A stretch of DNA of 64,000 nt from JANYHF01 sp963732765 (GTDB taxonomy: Bacteria > Pseudomonadota > Alphaproteobacteria > Rhizobiales > Hyphomicrobiaceae). Below the pieces are notes generated by a model. It ran no database searches and was not told where the DNA came from. It saw only the letters and a list, made by a program, of their open reading frames with translations. Positions 43,721 through 51,987 of the stretch are shown in pieces; the stretch's first letter is position 1, and each line of letters opens with the position of its first letter. The translations under genes were made by a program, and so were the position numbers. The stretch lies in the NCBI GenBank assembly GCA_963732765.1, contig CAVTAS010000006.1, positions 124,001-188,000 of the forward strand. The letters are read 5' to 3'.

Positions 43721-44671
43721 TTGCGTCGCCTGCTTGATGTGGACTTGCGGCTGTTGACGATCCTGCGCGCCATTGTGGAGTGCAACGGACTGTCATCGGC
43801 GCAAAATGTGCTGAACATGAGCGAGTCGCGTGTGTCAGCCGGCCTTGCCGAACTCGAGGCACGGCTTGGACTTCGATTGTGCCGTCGTGGGCGTGCCGGT
43901 TTCGCGCTGACCGAGGCGGGACGGGTGGTCTACGAGGCCTCGCACGAGCTGTTCGACAGCGTGAACCGATTCAAGAATCGGGTGCATGCGGTTTCCGAAA
44001 GCGCGCGTGGCATTCTGCGCATCGGCACAGTGGATGCTCTGATCACAAACGAAGCGCTGCCCCTGGTGCGCACGCTGCAACGCTTCCGCAAGGCCACCAA
44101 GAACGTCACCATCGACTTCCTCAACGCAGGACCGGAAGAGCTTGAGGCTCAGGTGCTGTCGGGCCGCCGCGATGTTGCAATCGGCCCATACAGCCGGCAG
44201 TTTGCTGATCTCGACTACTTGCCGCTACGCCAGGAATTGCAGTCGCTCTATTGCGGCAGCGGGCACGAGCTATTTGCTGTCCCGGAAAAACGCATCACCA
44301 TTGCGGAGCTGGTGCGCCATCCGTTTGTCGCCCGCAGCTATCTGCACCGTTTCGACCTTCTGCGCGTTGGGCACGTCGAGGCGCAGGCCAGTGTCGACAC
44401 TATGGAAGCGCAGCTGATCCTGATCTTGAGCGGCGAGTTCTTCGGCTATCTGCCGGCGCACTATGCCAAGACCTGGGTGGCGCAGGGCAGCCTGCGCATC
44501 ATCAAACCGAAGGACCTGAGCTATCATTCGTCTTTGCAGGCTGTCACCGCCAAACAGAGCCACGACAACAAGCTGGTCCGGCGCTTCGTTGGTCTGCTTG
44601 CCGAAGAATGCAACGACCTGGACGACCTCGGCACCGCCGTCACCACCGATAAACGGGAGAATGCTCCTTAA
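43721..44671 (+). CDS. LysR family transcriptional regulator
   Basis: A 316-residue regulator. The winged helix occupies residues 5-65 (LRLLTILRAIVECNGLSSAQNVLNMSESRVSAGLAELEARLG), followed by the linker helix and an effector domain with the GILRIGTVDALITNEALPL start. The translation start is TTG at 43721, with GGAGG six bases upstream. It lies divergent to the cupin gene and just before the ureohydrolase, the usual place for a regulator of an adjoining catabolic operon, and the effector is likely the transported compound. Confidence 0.88.
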   Translation: MRRLLDVDLRLLTILRAIVECNGLSSAQNVLNMSESRVSAGLAELEARLGLRLCRRGRAGFALTEAGRVVYEASHELFDSVNRFKNRVHAVSESARGILRIGTVDALITNEALPLVRTLQRFRKATKNVTIDFLNAGPEELEAQVLSGRRDVAIGPYSRQFADLDYLPLRQELQSLYCGSGHELFAVPEKRITIAELVRHPFVARSYLHRFDLLRVGHVEAQASVDTMEAQLILILSGEFFGYLPAHYAKTWVAQGSLRIIKPKDLSYHSSLQAVTAKQSHDNKLVRRFVGLLAEECNDLDDLGTAVTTDKRENAP

Positions 44672-44742
44672 TTACTCGATTTTCCAGGAGTGACTTTCGC
44701 GCGAGCCTTCAAGTTCTCGTCAGTCCTGAGAAGGCACACGGC

Positions 44743-45699
44743 ATGCACCAATACGAGTCCGGCCGCCTGGATCTGCCCTTTGTGGGCATCGCCAGCTTTT
44801 CCAAAAAGCCGATCTGCCTCGACTGGGACAAGATCAATGCCGATTTCGCCGTGATCGGCGTGCCGATGGATATGGGCACGCAATACCGATCAGGCGCACG
44901 TTTCGGACCCCGTGCAGTGCGTGAAGCTTCGACGCTGTTCTCCTTCGGCCACGGCGGCGCCTACGACCACGAAGACGACTACGAGTACTTGAAGTCTGAC
45001 GAAGCCCGCATCGTTGATATCGGCGATGCCGATATGGTGCATACCGATACCGCCAAAAGCCACGCCAACACCGAGTTCGCCGTCCGCAAAATCTTGAAGG
45101 CCGGCGCCATTCCAGTGGTGATCGGCGGCGACCACTCCGTCAACATTCCCTGCATCGATGCGTTCAGTGACCAAGCACCGATCCACATTGTGCAGATCGA
45201 TGCGCATCTCGATTTTGTCGATGTGCGCCACGGCGTGCGGCAAGGCCACGGCAATCCCATGCGCCGCGCTGCCGAGCACAAGTATGTAACCGGTCTCAGT
45301 CAGATCGGGATACGAAATGTCTCCTCGACCGCGCGCGAGGGCTATGCCGATGCGCGCAAGATGGGATCGGATATCCTCTCGGTACGGCAATTCCGCAAGC
45401 TTGGCGTCGAGGGCGTACTGGCGCACATCCCAGCAGGCAAGCGCTACTATCTCAGCATCGACATCGATGGCTTCGATCCCTCGATCGCGCCCGGGACCGG
45501 AACCCCCAGCCACGGCGGCTTTTATTACTATGAAGGCCTGGAATTGATTGCCGGGCTCGCCAACCACGGTTCCATTGTCGGGGTCGATCTTGTCGAGGTT
45601 GCCCCAGATTACGATCATACGGGATGCACGGCAATTCTTGCAGCACAGCTATTGCTCAACACCATTGGACGCATCGCACGTGCCAAAGCCGGCCGATAA
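44743..45699 (+). CDS. agmatinase-family ureohydrolase
   Basis: A 318-residue arginase/agmatinase-fold enzyme that splits a guanidino compound into urea and an amine. All manganese ligands are visible: VIGGDHSVNIP, IDAHLDFVD and SIDIDGFDPSIAPGTGTP. N-terminal GVPMDMGTQYRSGARFGPRAVREAS is typical. The substrate may be agmatine, a guanidino acid, guanidine or another guanidino compound; the adjacent NitT/TauT-type transporter and LysR regulator argue for uptake from outside rather than polyamine synthesis from arginine. Confidence 0.88.
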   Translation: MHQYESGRLDLPFVGIASFSKKPICLDWDKINADFAVIGVPMDMGTQYRSGARFGPRAVREASTLFSFGHGGAYDHEDDYEYLKSDEARIVDIGDADMVHTDTAKSHANTEFAVRKILKAGAIPVVIGGDHSVNIPCIDAFSDQAPIHIVQIDAHLDFVDVRHGVRQGHGNPMRRAAEHKYVTGLSQIGIRNVSSTAREGYADARKMGSDILSVRQFRKLGVEGVLAHIPAGKRYYLSIDIDGFDPSIAPGTGTPSHGGFYYYEGLELIAGLANHGSIVGVDLVEVAPDYDHTGCTAILAAQLLLNTIGRIARAKAGR

Positions 45700-45758
45700 C
45701 ACAGTCTACCAGAGGGCGGTCAACGCCCCGCCTGCTCACCAAGGTAAAGGGAAACGTC

Positions 45759-46746
45759 ATGACCAAGGCAATTGTCAGACTACTGCTGGCCAATCTGCTG
45801 TTTGCTTGCGCAGCAATGGCGTTGGCCCTGCCGGCAGAGGCCAAAGTGCTGAAAATTGGGCACTCGACCTGGGTCGGCTACGGTCCATTCTATGTTGCGC
45901 GTGACAAGGGCTTCTTCAAAGAAGAGGGCGTCGAGGTCGAGAGCGTCATCATGGAGGATACGAGTCTCAAAATGGGTGCACTGCTGGCCGGCCAGATCGA
46001 TCTTGCAGCGTCCACGTCGGATGAGTTCCCGATCTATCTCAAGCCCGGCAAGTCTGTGAAGTACCTACTGGCGGTGGACTATTCGAACGGCGGCGATGGC
46101 ATTGCCGCAAGCAAGGACATCAAGACGATTGCAGGTCTCAAGGGCAAAAAGGTCGCCTTCGAGCACGGCTCGATCTCGCAGTTCTTTCTGAATGTACTTC
46201 TCAAGCGCAACGGCCTGACGCAGGCCGACATCGAACCGGTTAACATGACCGCAGCCGAACTCAGGAACCGCATTTGTCGCGGGACAAGTGGATGCGGCCG
46301 TGACCTGGGAACCGGCGCTCAGCCTTGGGGCGCAGTCAAAGAACGGCCATTTGCTGGCGTCGAGCTCCGAAGTCCCAGGTGTCATCGTCGACGTTGTCGC
46401 CGCCACACCTGAAACTATCGCTGCGCACGGCCCCGAACTGAAGGCGTTCTCGCGCGCCTGGTACAAGGCGCTCGACTTCCTGGCCAAGAATCCCGACGAA
46501 GCCTACGCTATCATGGCCAAGGGCATCGGTGGCTGGATCGAGAAGCCCGAAGACTTCAAGGCCGCAGCTGTTGGCATCAAGTATCTCGACAAGACTGGGA
46601 ATGCCGAGCTGTTCGGGACCGCCGACAAGCCGGGCAGCCTGTACAAGAACGTCGCCGACGCCATCGAACTCTGGAAGGGCTTCCAGAAGGTGCAGGTCGA
46701 TGTGACGCCTAAGGATGTTATCGATCCGACCTTTTTTGGCGGCTAA
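45759..46746 (+). CDS. NitT/TauT-type ABC transporter substrate-binding protein, one frameshift
   Basis: A binding protein of about 328 residues with a Sec signal (cleavage near ALPAEAK). The fold starts KVLKIGHSTWVGYGPFYVARDKGFFKEEGVEVE and contains AGQIDLAASTSDEFPIYLKPG. Near 46264-46269 one extra base shifts the frame; it resumes as AFVAGQVDAAVTWEPALSLGA and runs to the natural end. Relatives bind taurine, nitrate, sulfonates, pyrimidines or guanidine. The following permease and ATPase complete the system. Confidence 0.85.
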
Positions 46747-46762
46747 GTACGCAACAACACCC

Positions 46763-47563
46763 ATGAGCCGCTTCCTCAACCGATTGCTGACGCCGCGCCG
46801 GAGTATTCCGGCGTGGCTGAGCATTGGTTCGGGAATTGCGTTTGCCAGCGCCCTGCTGGCGGCCTGGTCGGTCTTGACCTACGGCGGCTTCACCGACACG
46901 ACGTTTTTTCCGATGCCCCATCAGGTGCTTACAGGCTTCTGGAAGACGCTGATAAACGGCACACTGTTGTGGCATATCTGGTCGAGCCTGCTGGTCATCA
47001 ACATCGGCTTCCTGCTGTCCTCGATTTGCGCCGTGCCGCTGGGCATCCTCATGGGCAGTTACCGGATCGTTCAATCTACGCTCGAACCGGTTGTCAATTT
47101 CACGCGATATCTACCCGTCACATCAATGATCCCGCTGCTGATCCTGTGGGTTGGCATCGGCTTCAACGAGAAGATCGCCGTGATCTTCATCGGCACCTTC
47201 TTCCAGCAGATCGTCATGGTCGCCGACATCTCGGCCCAGGTGCAGTCCGAAATGTTCAATGCGGCGTACACGCTGGGCGCCAACCGCTGGCAGGTGTTGC
47301 GGCGCGTGTTGCTGCCGGCCTGCATGCCCGGCGTGATGGATACGCTGCGCGTCACCATGGGGTGGGCCTGGACATATCTAGTGGTGGCAGAGATCGTCGG
47401 TTCCAACGCGGGCCTTGGCTACATGAGCATGCAGGCGATGCGCGGCTTGCATGCCGATCTCATATTCGTCGCCATCCTCGTCATCGGCATTCTGGGCATG
47501 ATCACGGATCAGATTTTCAAATGGTTGAAATTGCGATTTCTGCCGTGGGCTGAGCAACGCTGA
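46763..47563 (+). CDS. ABC transporter permease, NitT/TauT type
   Basis: A 266-residue permease with six predicted helices. The coupling loop is in AAYTLGANRWQVLRRVLLPACMPGVMDTLRV, the EAA motif of the SsuC/TauC/NrtB group. It starts 16 bases after the binding protein and overlaps the ATPase start by one base (TGATG). Substrate as for the binding protein. Confidence 0.92.
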   Translation: MSRFLNRLLTPRRSIPAWLSIGSGIAFASALLAAWSVLTYGGFTDTTFFPMPHQVLTGFWKTLINGTLLWHIWSSLLVINIGFLLSSICAVPLGILMGSYRIVQSTLEPVVNFTRYLPVTSMIPLLILWVGIGFNEKIAVIFIGTFFQQIVMVADISAQVQSEMFNAAYTLGANRWQVLRRVLLPACMPGVMDTLRVTMGWAWTYLVVAEIVGSNAGLGYMSMQAMRGLHADLIFVAILVIGILGMITDQIFKWLKLRFLPWAEQR

Positions 47564-48360
47564 TGGGCGCGGTATCGGTGCAGCAGGTTGGCCTGTCGTT
47601 TGGAGCCCGCAACGGCCATGGCGGCGTGGTCGCCCTGATGGACCTCTCGCTAGAGATCCCCAACAAACAGTTCGCCGTCATCGTCGGCCCGTCCGGATGC
47701 GGCAAGTCCAGCCTGCTCGACCTGATCGCCGGCCTCAAGGACGCCACCAGCGGCCGCTGCCTGATCGACGGCCGCGAGGTGTTCGCCCCCGGCGCCGACC
47801 GCGGCATGGTGTTTCAGAATTATTCGCTCTTCCCCTGGCTGACCGTGCAGAAGAATGTCGAGTTCGGCCTCAGCTTGAGGGCCATTCCCGAGACAGAGCG
47901 AATTGACCGTGCACGCTACTATATCGACGCCGTTGGGCTTTCTGGTTTCACGAATGCCTATCCAGTGCAACTGTCGGGAGGCATGAAACAACGCGTCGCC
48001 ATCGCTCGCTCCCTAGCCAACGACCCTGAAGTTCTCTTGATGGACGAACCCTTCGGCGCCCTCGACAGCCAGACCCGTACTGTCATGCAGCAACTGCTGC
48101 TGGGCATCTGGGAGAAGGAACACAAGACGGTGCTGTTCGTGACGCATGACATCGACGAGGCGCTGTTCCTTGGCGATGTCGTCTATGTTATGTCGGCGCG
48201 CCCCGGCCGTTTCATCGATACAATCGACGTCGGACTAGAGCGTCCACGCAACTATGAGATCGTCACGTCGGAGCACTTCATCAGTCTGAAGCGACGTATT
48301 CAATCGAGTCTGCACGCCGAGGTGAAGCGAGCCATGGCGTTGGCTGGCGCCGAGCATTGA
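47563..48360 (+). CDS. ABC transporter ATP-binding protein, NitT/TauT type
   Basis: A 265-residue ATPase. Walker A is GPSGCGKSSLL, the Q-loop GMVFQNYSLFPWLTV, the signature LSGGMKQRVAIARSL, Walker B VLLMDEPFGALD and the switch His in FVTHDIDEALFLGD. These are standard for SsuB/TauB-type proteins. It is the last gene of the LysR-ureohydrolase-transporter run. Confidence 0.94.
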   Translation: MGAVSVQQVGLSFGARNGHGGVVALMDLSLEIPNKQFAVIVGPSGCGKSSLLDLIAGLKDATSGRCLIDGREVFAPGADRGMVFQNYSLFPWLTVQKNVEFGLSLRAIPETERIDRARYYIDAVGLSGFTNAYPVQLSGGMKQRVAIARSLANDPEVLLMDEPFGALDSQTRTVMQQLLLGIWEKEHKTVLFVTHDIDEALFLGDVVYVMSARPGRFIDTIDVGLERPRNYEIVTSEHFISLKRRIQSSLHAEVKRAMALAGAEH

Positions 48361-48452
48361 TCTGCAGTCGTCAGCTTCACGACGCGACCCTCCCCTGACT
48401 TCTGGCCGGTCGCGACCGGACGGATGCGCCACGGTATCCGACGCCCGCGATT

Positions 48453-49388
48453 CTACCCTTCCAAGAACGCCGTCATGAGCTTAAGGGCGATGGCGTGTTT
48501 GCCGGGCGCAACAATCTTCTCGGGATGTTGCTTGTTCAGTATCAGCCGCAGTTCCGCCCGATCCACCCAGCGCGCTTCGGCGATCTCGCCGGGGTCGAGC
48601 GTCAGCTCCGTGGACGTTGCTTCGGCGCGGCAGCCGATCATCAGCGAATGCGGGAACGGCCAGGGCTGGCTTTCCTGGTAGGTGACTCTCGTCACGTCGA
48701 GCCCAACCTCCTCCTTTACCTCGCGGCGCACCGCGTGCTCGATGTCCTCGCCCGGTTCGAGGAAGCCGGCCAGGGTCGAAAACAGGCGTACGTCGTAGTC
48801 CTTGAAGCGCGGTTCATGGCTGATCAGGCACTTGCCGCCGTGGGTCACCAGCATGATCACAACCGGATCGGTGCGCGGGAAGAACTCCTTGCCGCAGCCA
48901 AAGCACTTCTTGCGCCAGCCGCCATCCTTCATGTCGGTGGAGGCGCCGCAATGGCCGCAATGGCGGCAGTTGGCGTGCCATTCCGAGAGCGCCCGCGCCG
49001 CGCCTGCGATGGAGAGTTCCTCCTGCGTCAGCTGGCCCTGTACCGCGAGCGTGCGCAGATCGACATAGGGGCGCACCACGAACGGCCCGCCCGGCATGGC
49101 GATGGCGCGGTGCTCGCCGATGGCTACGGCGAAATACGGCGCGCCATCCGGGTCAAGGCCGAAAAAGCTGCGCGGCCAGGCGGCAAGGCCGAAGGCGTCG
49201 AGTTCGGCATTGGAGAACCAGCGCAGCGAGGCCTCGGTCTGTGCCTCGTTGGACATGATGGCAGGCTTCAGGTCCACCAGCAGCAGCGTGCGGGCCATTG
49301 CTGACGCAGCCTGCGAGGCCAGCCAATCGGCGTCAGCACGCTTGGGGCTGACGCGATCGAGGGATTTGACGGAGTTCAAGGTAGGCAT
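48453..49388 (-). CDS. nudC: NAD(+) diphosphatase / NADH pyrophosphatase
   Basis: A 311-residue Nudix hydrolase that cleaves NAD(H) to NMN(H) and AMP and can remove NAD caps from RNA. The four-cysteine zinc site is HCGHCG followed by CFGCG. The Nudix box is GFLEPGEDIEHAVRREVKEEVG, and the NudC-specific SQPWPFPHS motif follows. GAGG six bases before the ATG supports the start. No functional link to its neighbours. Confidence 0.94.
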   Translation of the reverse strand: MPTLNSVKSLDRVSPKRADADWLASQAASAMARTLLLVDLKPAIMSNEAQTEASLRWFSNAELDAFGLAAWPRSFFGLDPDGAPYFAVAIGEHRAIAMPGGPFVVRPYVDLRTLAVQGQLTQEELSIAGAARALSEWHANCRHCGHCGASTDMKDGGWRKKCFGCGKEFFPRTDPVVIMLVTHGGKCLISHEPRFKDYDVRLFSTLAGFLEPGEDIEHAVRREVKEEVGLDVTRVTYQESQPWPFPHSLMIGCRAEATSTELTLDPGEIAEARWVDRAELRLILNKQHPEKIVAPGKHAIALKLMTAFLEG

Positions 49389-49598
49389 GGGAGCCTCGGT
49401 GGCAGATGGACCGACGCGTGGACCCTAGCCCGGCGGGCGTGGTCAGGTCCAGGCGTCGTGGGGCCGAATGCTCGTGATAGTGCACGGGAGAGGATTCGAT
49501 GCAGCTCGACAAAACCGCAGTCTATGCGCCGGAAGGTTGTAAACTCCCTGAACTGCCTCAAGCCAAACTCGCAGCTGGCAACCGAAGGACTTCAGGCC

Positions 49599-50045
49599 AT
49601 GCCAACAGCATCGGGAAATCGATCCGCTTCCTACCGATCAGCAGTTTTGGCCGGACTGGCTTATTTCGCAGTCGTATTTCCCGTCGCCTTCGCGTTTGGC
49701 ACTTTTCGCACTTTAGTGCTGGCGCCAGTGATCGGCAAAATGGCAGCCGTCATGACCGAGTTGCCATTGTTGCTCGCGGTCTCTTGGATTTCCTCGCTTT
49801 GGCTCGTCGGCCGCTTCGGCGTTTCCGCCAACATGGCGGAGAGACTGATTATGGGAGGCGTGGCGTTCGCGGTGCTGATGGTTGCCGAAGCATGCCTCGC
49901 CGTGTTGGGCTTCGGACAAACACTCTTGCAGTATCTTGAAACGTTCCAAGGAGCCGCCGCGCATTTGGGGCTCGCCGGCCAAATTGCGTTTGCATGCCTG
50001 CCCAGCTTGCAATTGCTGAGGGCGAGACTTGCGTCAGGTCGATGA
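49599..50045 (+). CDS. small multi-pass membrane protein of unknown function
   Basis: A 148-residue protein with four hydrophobic segments (AVLAGLAYFAVVFPVAFAFG, LPLLLAVSWISSLWLV, LIMGGVAFAVLMVAEACLAVLGF and a C-terminal one). The motif FGTFRTLVLAPVIG between helices one and two recurs in a family of uncharacterised alphaproteobacterial proteins. AAGGA nine bases before the ATG favours this start over an upstream one at 49458, which would add a charged, unconserved leader. It converges on xsc. Confidence 0.65.
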   Translation: MPTASGNRSASYRSAVLAGLAYFAVVFPVAFAFGTFRTLVLAPVIGKMAAVMTELPLLLAVSWISSLWLVGRFGVSANMAERLIMGGVAFAVLMVAEACLAVLGFGQTLLQYLETFQGAAAHLGLAGQIAFACLPSLQLLRARLASGR

Positions 50046-50101
50046 CACGACAGGTTTCGCACCCATCAGGCAATTCCACTCAAATGGTAGCGCCCTGCCG
50101 C

Positions 50102-51853
50102 TCACCCTACATTGGTATGCCGATATTTCTCCAGCACCCGCGCCGGCTTTTTCAGCGCGTCGCGGCGGAAGGGGTCGCCCAGCTCCTGGGTGCACATCAC
50201 TTCCACCACGGTGGTCTTGCCGTCCTTTTGCGCCTTACAGGCCGCGTTCAACGCCTCGCCGACGTCCTTCAACTTGTCGACCACCACGCCCTCCGCGCCC
50301 ATACTCTTGGCAATGGCGGCAAAGCTCGGGTTCTCCAGGTTCACGCCTAAGAAGCGGTTGGCGTAGAAATCGACCTGGTTCTTCTTTTCGGCGCCCCACT
50401 GCTTGTTGTGGAACACGACCGCAGTGGTCGGAATCTTCTCGCGCACGCAGGTGAGTATCTCGCCAAAGCTCATGCCCCAGGCGCCGTCTCCGACATAGGC
50501 CACGGCGGGCCTATCCGGCTGGGCCACCTTGGTGCCGATGATGGCGGGGAAAGCATAGCCGCAGTTGCCGAAGCTCATGGCCGCGAACATGGAGTTGGGC
50601 TGCTTGAAGCGCAAATAGGAGTTCGACACCGAGCAGATGTTGCCGATGTCGGTTGAGACCATGGCGTTGGCGGGTAGCGCTTTTTCCAGTTCGCGCAGCA
50701 TCTGGCGCGGATGCATGAAGGGCGAGTCCTTGGCCACAGTTTTTGACCAATCGTCGGTCTCGCCAGTCCACGCCGTGAGTTCTTTCTCCCAGGCGTCCTT
50801 CTGCGCCTTGATCTCGGCCCTGCGCGCCGGCGCGTTTGCGGAGCCTTCCAACTTCTTGTTGGCGAGCTTGTAGGTCAGCGCCTTGGCCGCGGCCTTGGCG
50901 TCGCCGACGATGCCGACGCTGATCTGCTTGACCAGTCCGAGCATGCGGTGATCGCTGTCGACTTGGATGATTTTTGCGTTCTTTGGCCAGTAGTCCAGCC
51001 CATGCTGCGGCAAGGTGCCGAACGGTCCGAGCCGCGTGCCCAGCGCCAGCACCACGTCGGCCTGGGCGATCAGTTTCATGGCGGCCTTGGAGCCCTGGTA
51101 GCCGAGCGGGCCGCACCACAGCGGATGATCCGACGGGAAACTGTCATTGTGCAGATAGCTGTTGACAACCGCGGCCTGCAGCGTCTCGGCGAGGTCGACG
51201 CACTCCTTCACGCCACCCGACATGATGACGCCGCCGCCCGAGACGACGACCGGGAACTTGGCCTTCGAAAGAATCTCGGCCGCCTCGTCCAAGCTCTCCT
51301 CGGCGCCGGGGCCGCGCAGGATCTCGCGTGGGCGGGCGATCTCGTAGTCCGCCTCGCCGTAGAAATTATCGCGCGGGATGTTGTACTGGGTCGGCCCGCG
51401 CTCGCTCATGGCCATGTCGAAGCAGCGCGCCAGAAGTTCGGCCACGCGCGGATGCTTGGCGACATGGGCTTGGAATTTGGTGATCTTGGAGAAGATCGGC
51501 AGCTGATCGGTTTCCTGGAAGCCGCCGAGGCCCATCCCAGCAGTTCCCGTCTCCGGCGTAATGACAACCACCGGCGAATGCGCCCAGAAGGCCGCCGCCG
51601 TCGAGGTGACAAAGTTGGTCACGCCCGGCCCGTTTTGAGCGATGCACACGCCGTGCCTGCCCGAGACGCGTGCATAACCGTCGGCCATGTGGCCGGCGCC
51701 CTGCTCGTGCACGGTGGGGATGAAGCGGATGCCGGCGGTCGGGAACAGGTCCAGCGCGTCCATATAGGCCGAGCCGACAATGCCGAACACGTCCTTGACG
51801 CCATAGGCGACCAGCGTTTCGACAAAGGCTTCCGAGGCGGACATCTTGGGCAT
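50102..51853 (-). CDS. xsc: sulfoacetaldehyde acetyltransferase
   Basis: A 583-residue thiamine-diphosphate enzyme converting sulfoacetaldehyde and phosphate to acetyl phosphate and sulfite, the key step in taurine and isethionate breakdown. The N-terminal glutamate is in PTVHEQGAGHMADGYARVSG, the ThDP motif begins VGDGAWGMSFGEILTCVRE, and the C-terminus VMCTQELGDPFRRDALKKPARVLEKY is diagnostic of Xsc. AGGAGCG before the ATG at 51853 fixes the start. No taurine dehydrogenase, aminotransferase or pta gene is adjacent, but the NitT/TauT transporter is 2 kb away. Confidence 0.9.
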   Translation of the reverse strand: MPKMSASEAFVETLVAYGVKDVFGIVGSAYMDALDLFPTAGIRFIPTVHEQGAGHMADGYARVSGRHGVCIAQNGPGVTNFVTSTAAAFWAHSPVVVITPETGTAGMGLGGFQETDQLPIFSKITKFQAHVAKHPRVAELLARCFDMAMSERGPTQYNIPRDNFYGEADYEIARPREILRGPGAEESLDEAAEILSKAKFPVVVSGGGVIMSGGVKECVDLAETLQAAVVNSYLHNDSFPSDHPLWCGPLGYQGSKAAMKLIAQADVVLALGTRLGPFGTLPQHGLDYWPKNAKIIQVDSDHRMLGLVKQISVGIVGDAKAAAKALTYKLANKKLEGSANAPARRAEIKAQKDAWEKELTAWTGETDDWSKTVAKDSPFMHPRQMLRELEKALPANAMVSTDIGNICSVSNSYLRFKQPNSMFAAMSFGNCGYAFPAIIGTKVAQPDRPAVAYVGDGAWGMSFGEILTCVREKIPTTAVVFHNKQWGAEKKNQVDFYANRFLGVNLENPSFAAIAKSMGAEGVVVDKLKDVGEALNAACKAQKDGKTTVVEVMCTQELGDPFRRDALKKPARVLEKYRHTNVG

Positions 51854-51987
51854 GGGGCGCTCCTGGGGCGGATAGAGTGCAGCAGTTCTAGGTCTGCCGC
51901 CCGCTCCAGGATAGTGCCAAAGACACAACGACCGGCGCGCCAGGGAGTTGGTTGCCAGTCGTTGCATCCCGACGTCGCGCCAGTTTC

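Noticed and set aside
43602..44742. Possible guanidine riboswitch controlling the ureohydrolase operon.
   Set aside because: The short gaps at 43602-43720 and 44672-44742 hold no motif I could match to a guanidine riboswitch; a LysR regulator is a sufficient explanation.
49499..49939. Open frame with a good ribosome site starting MQLDKTAVYAPEG.
   Set aside because: After about 30 residues it runs out of frame through the membrane protein gene at 49599 and turns Arg-rich. It could be a remnant of a gene, but nothing supports a product.
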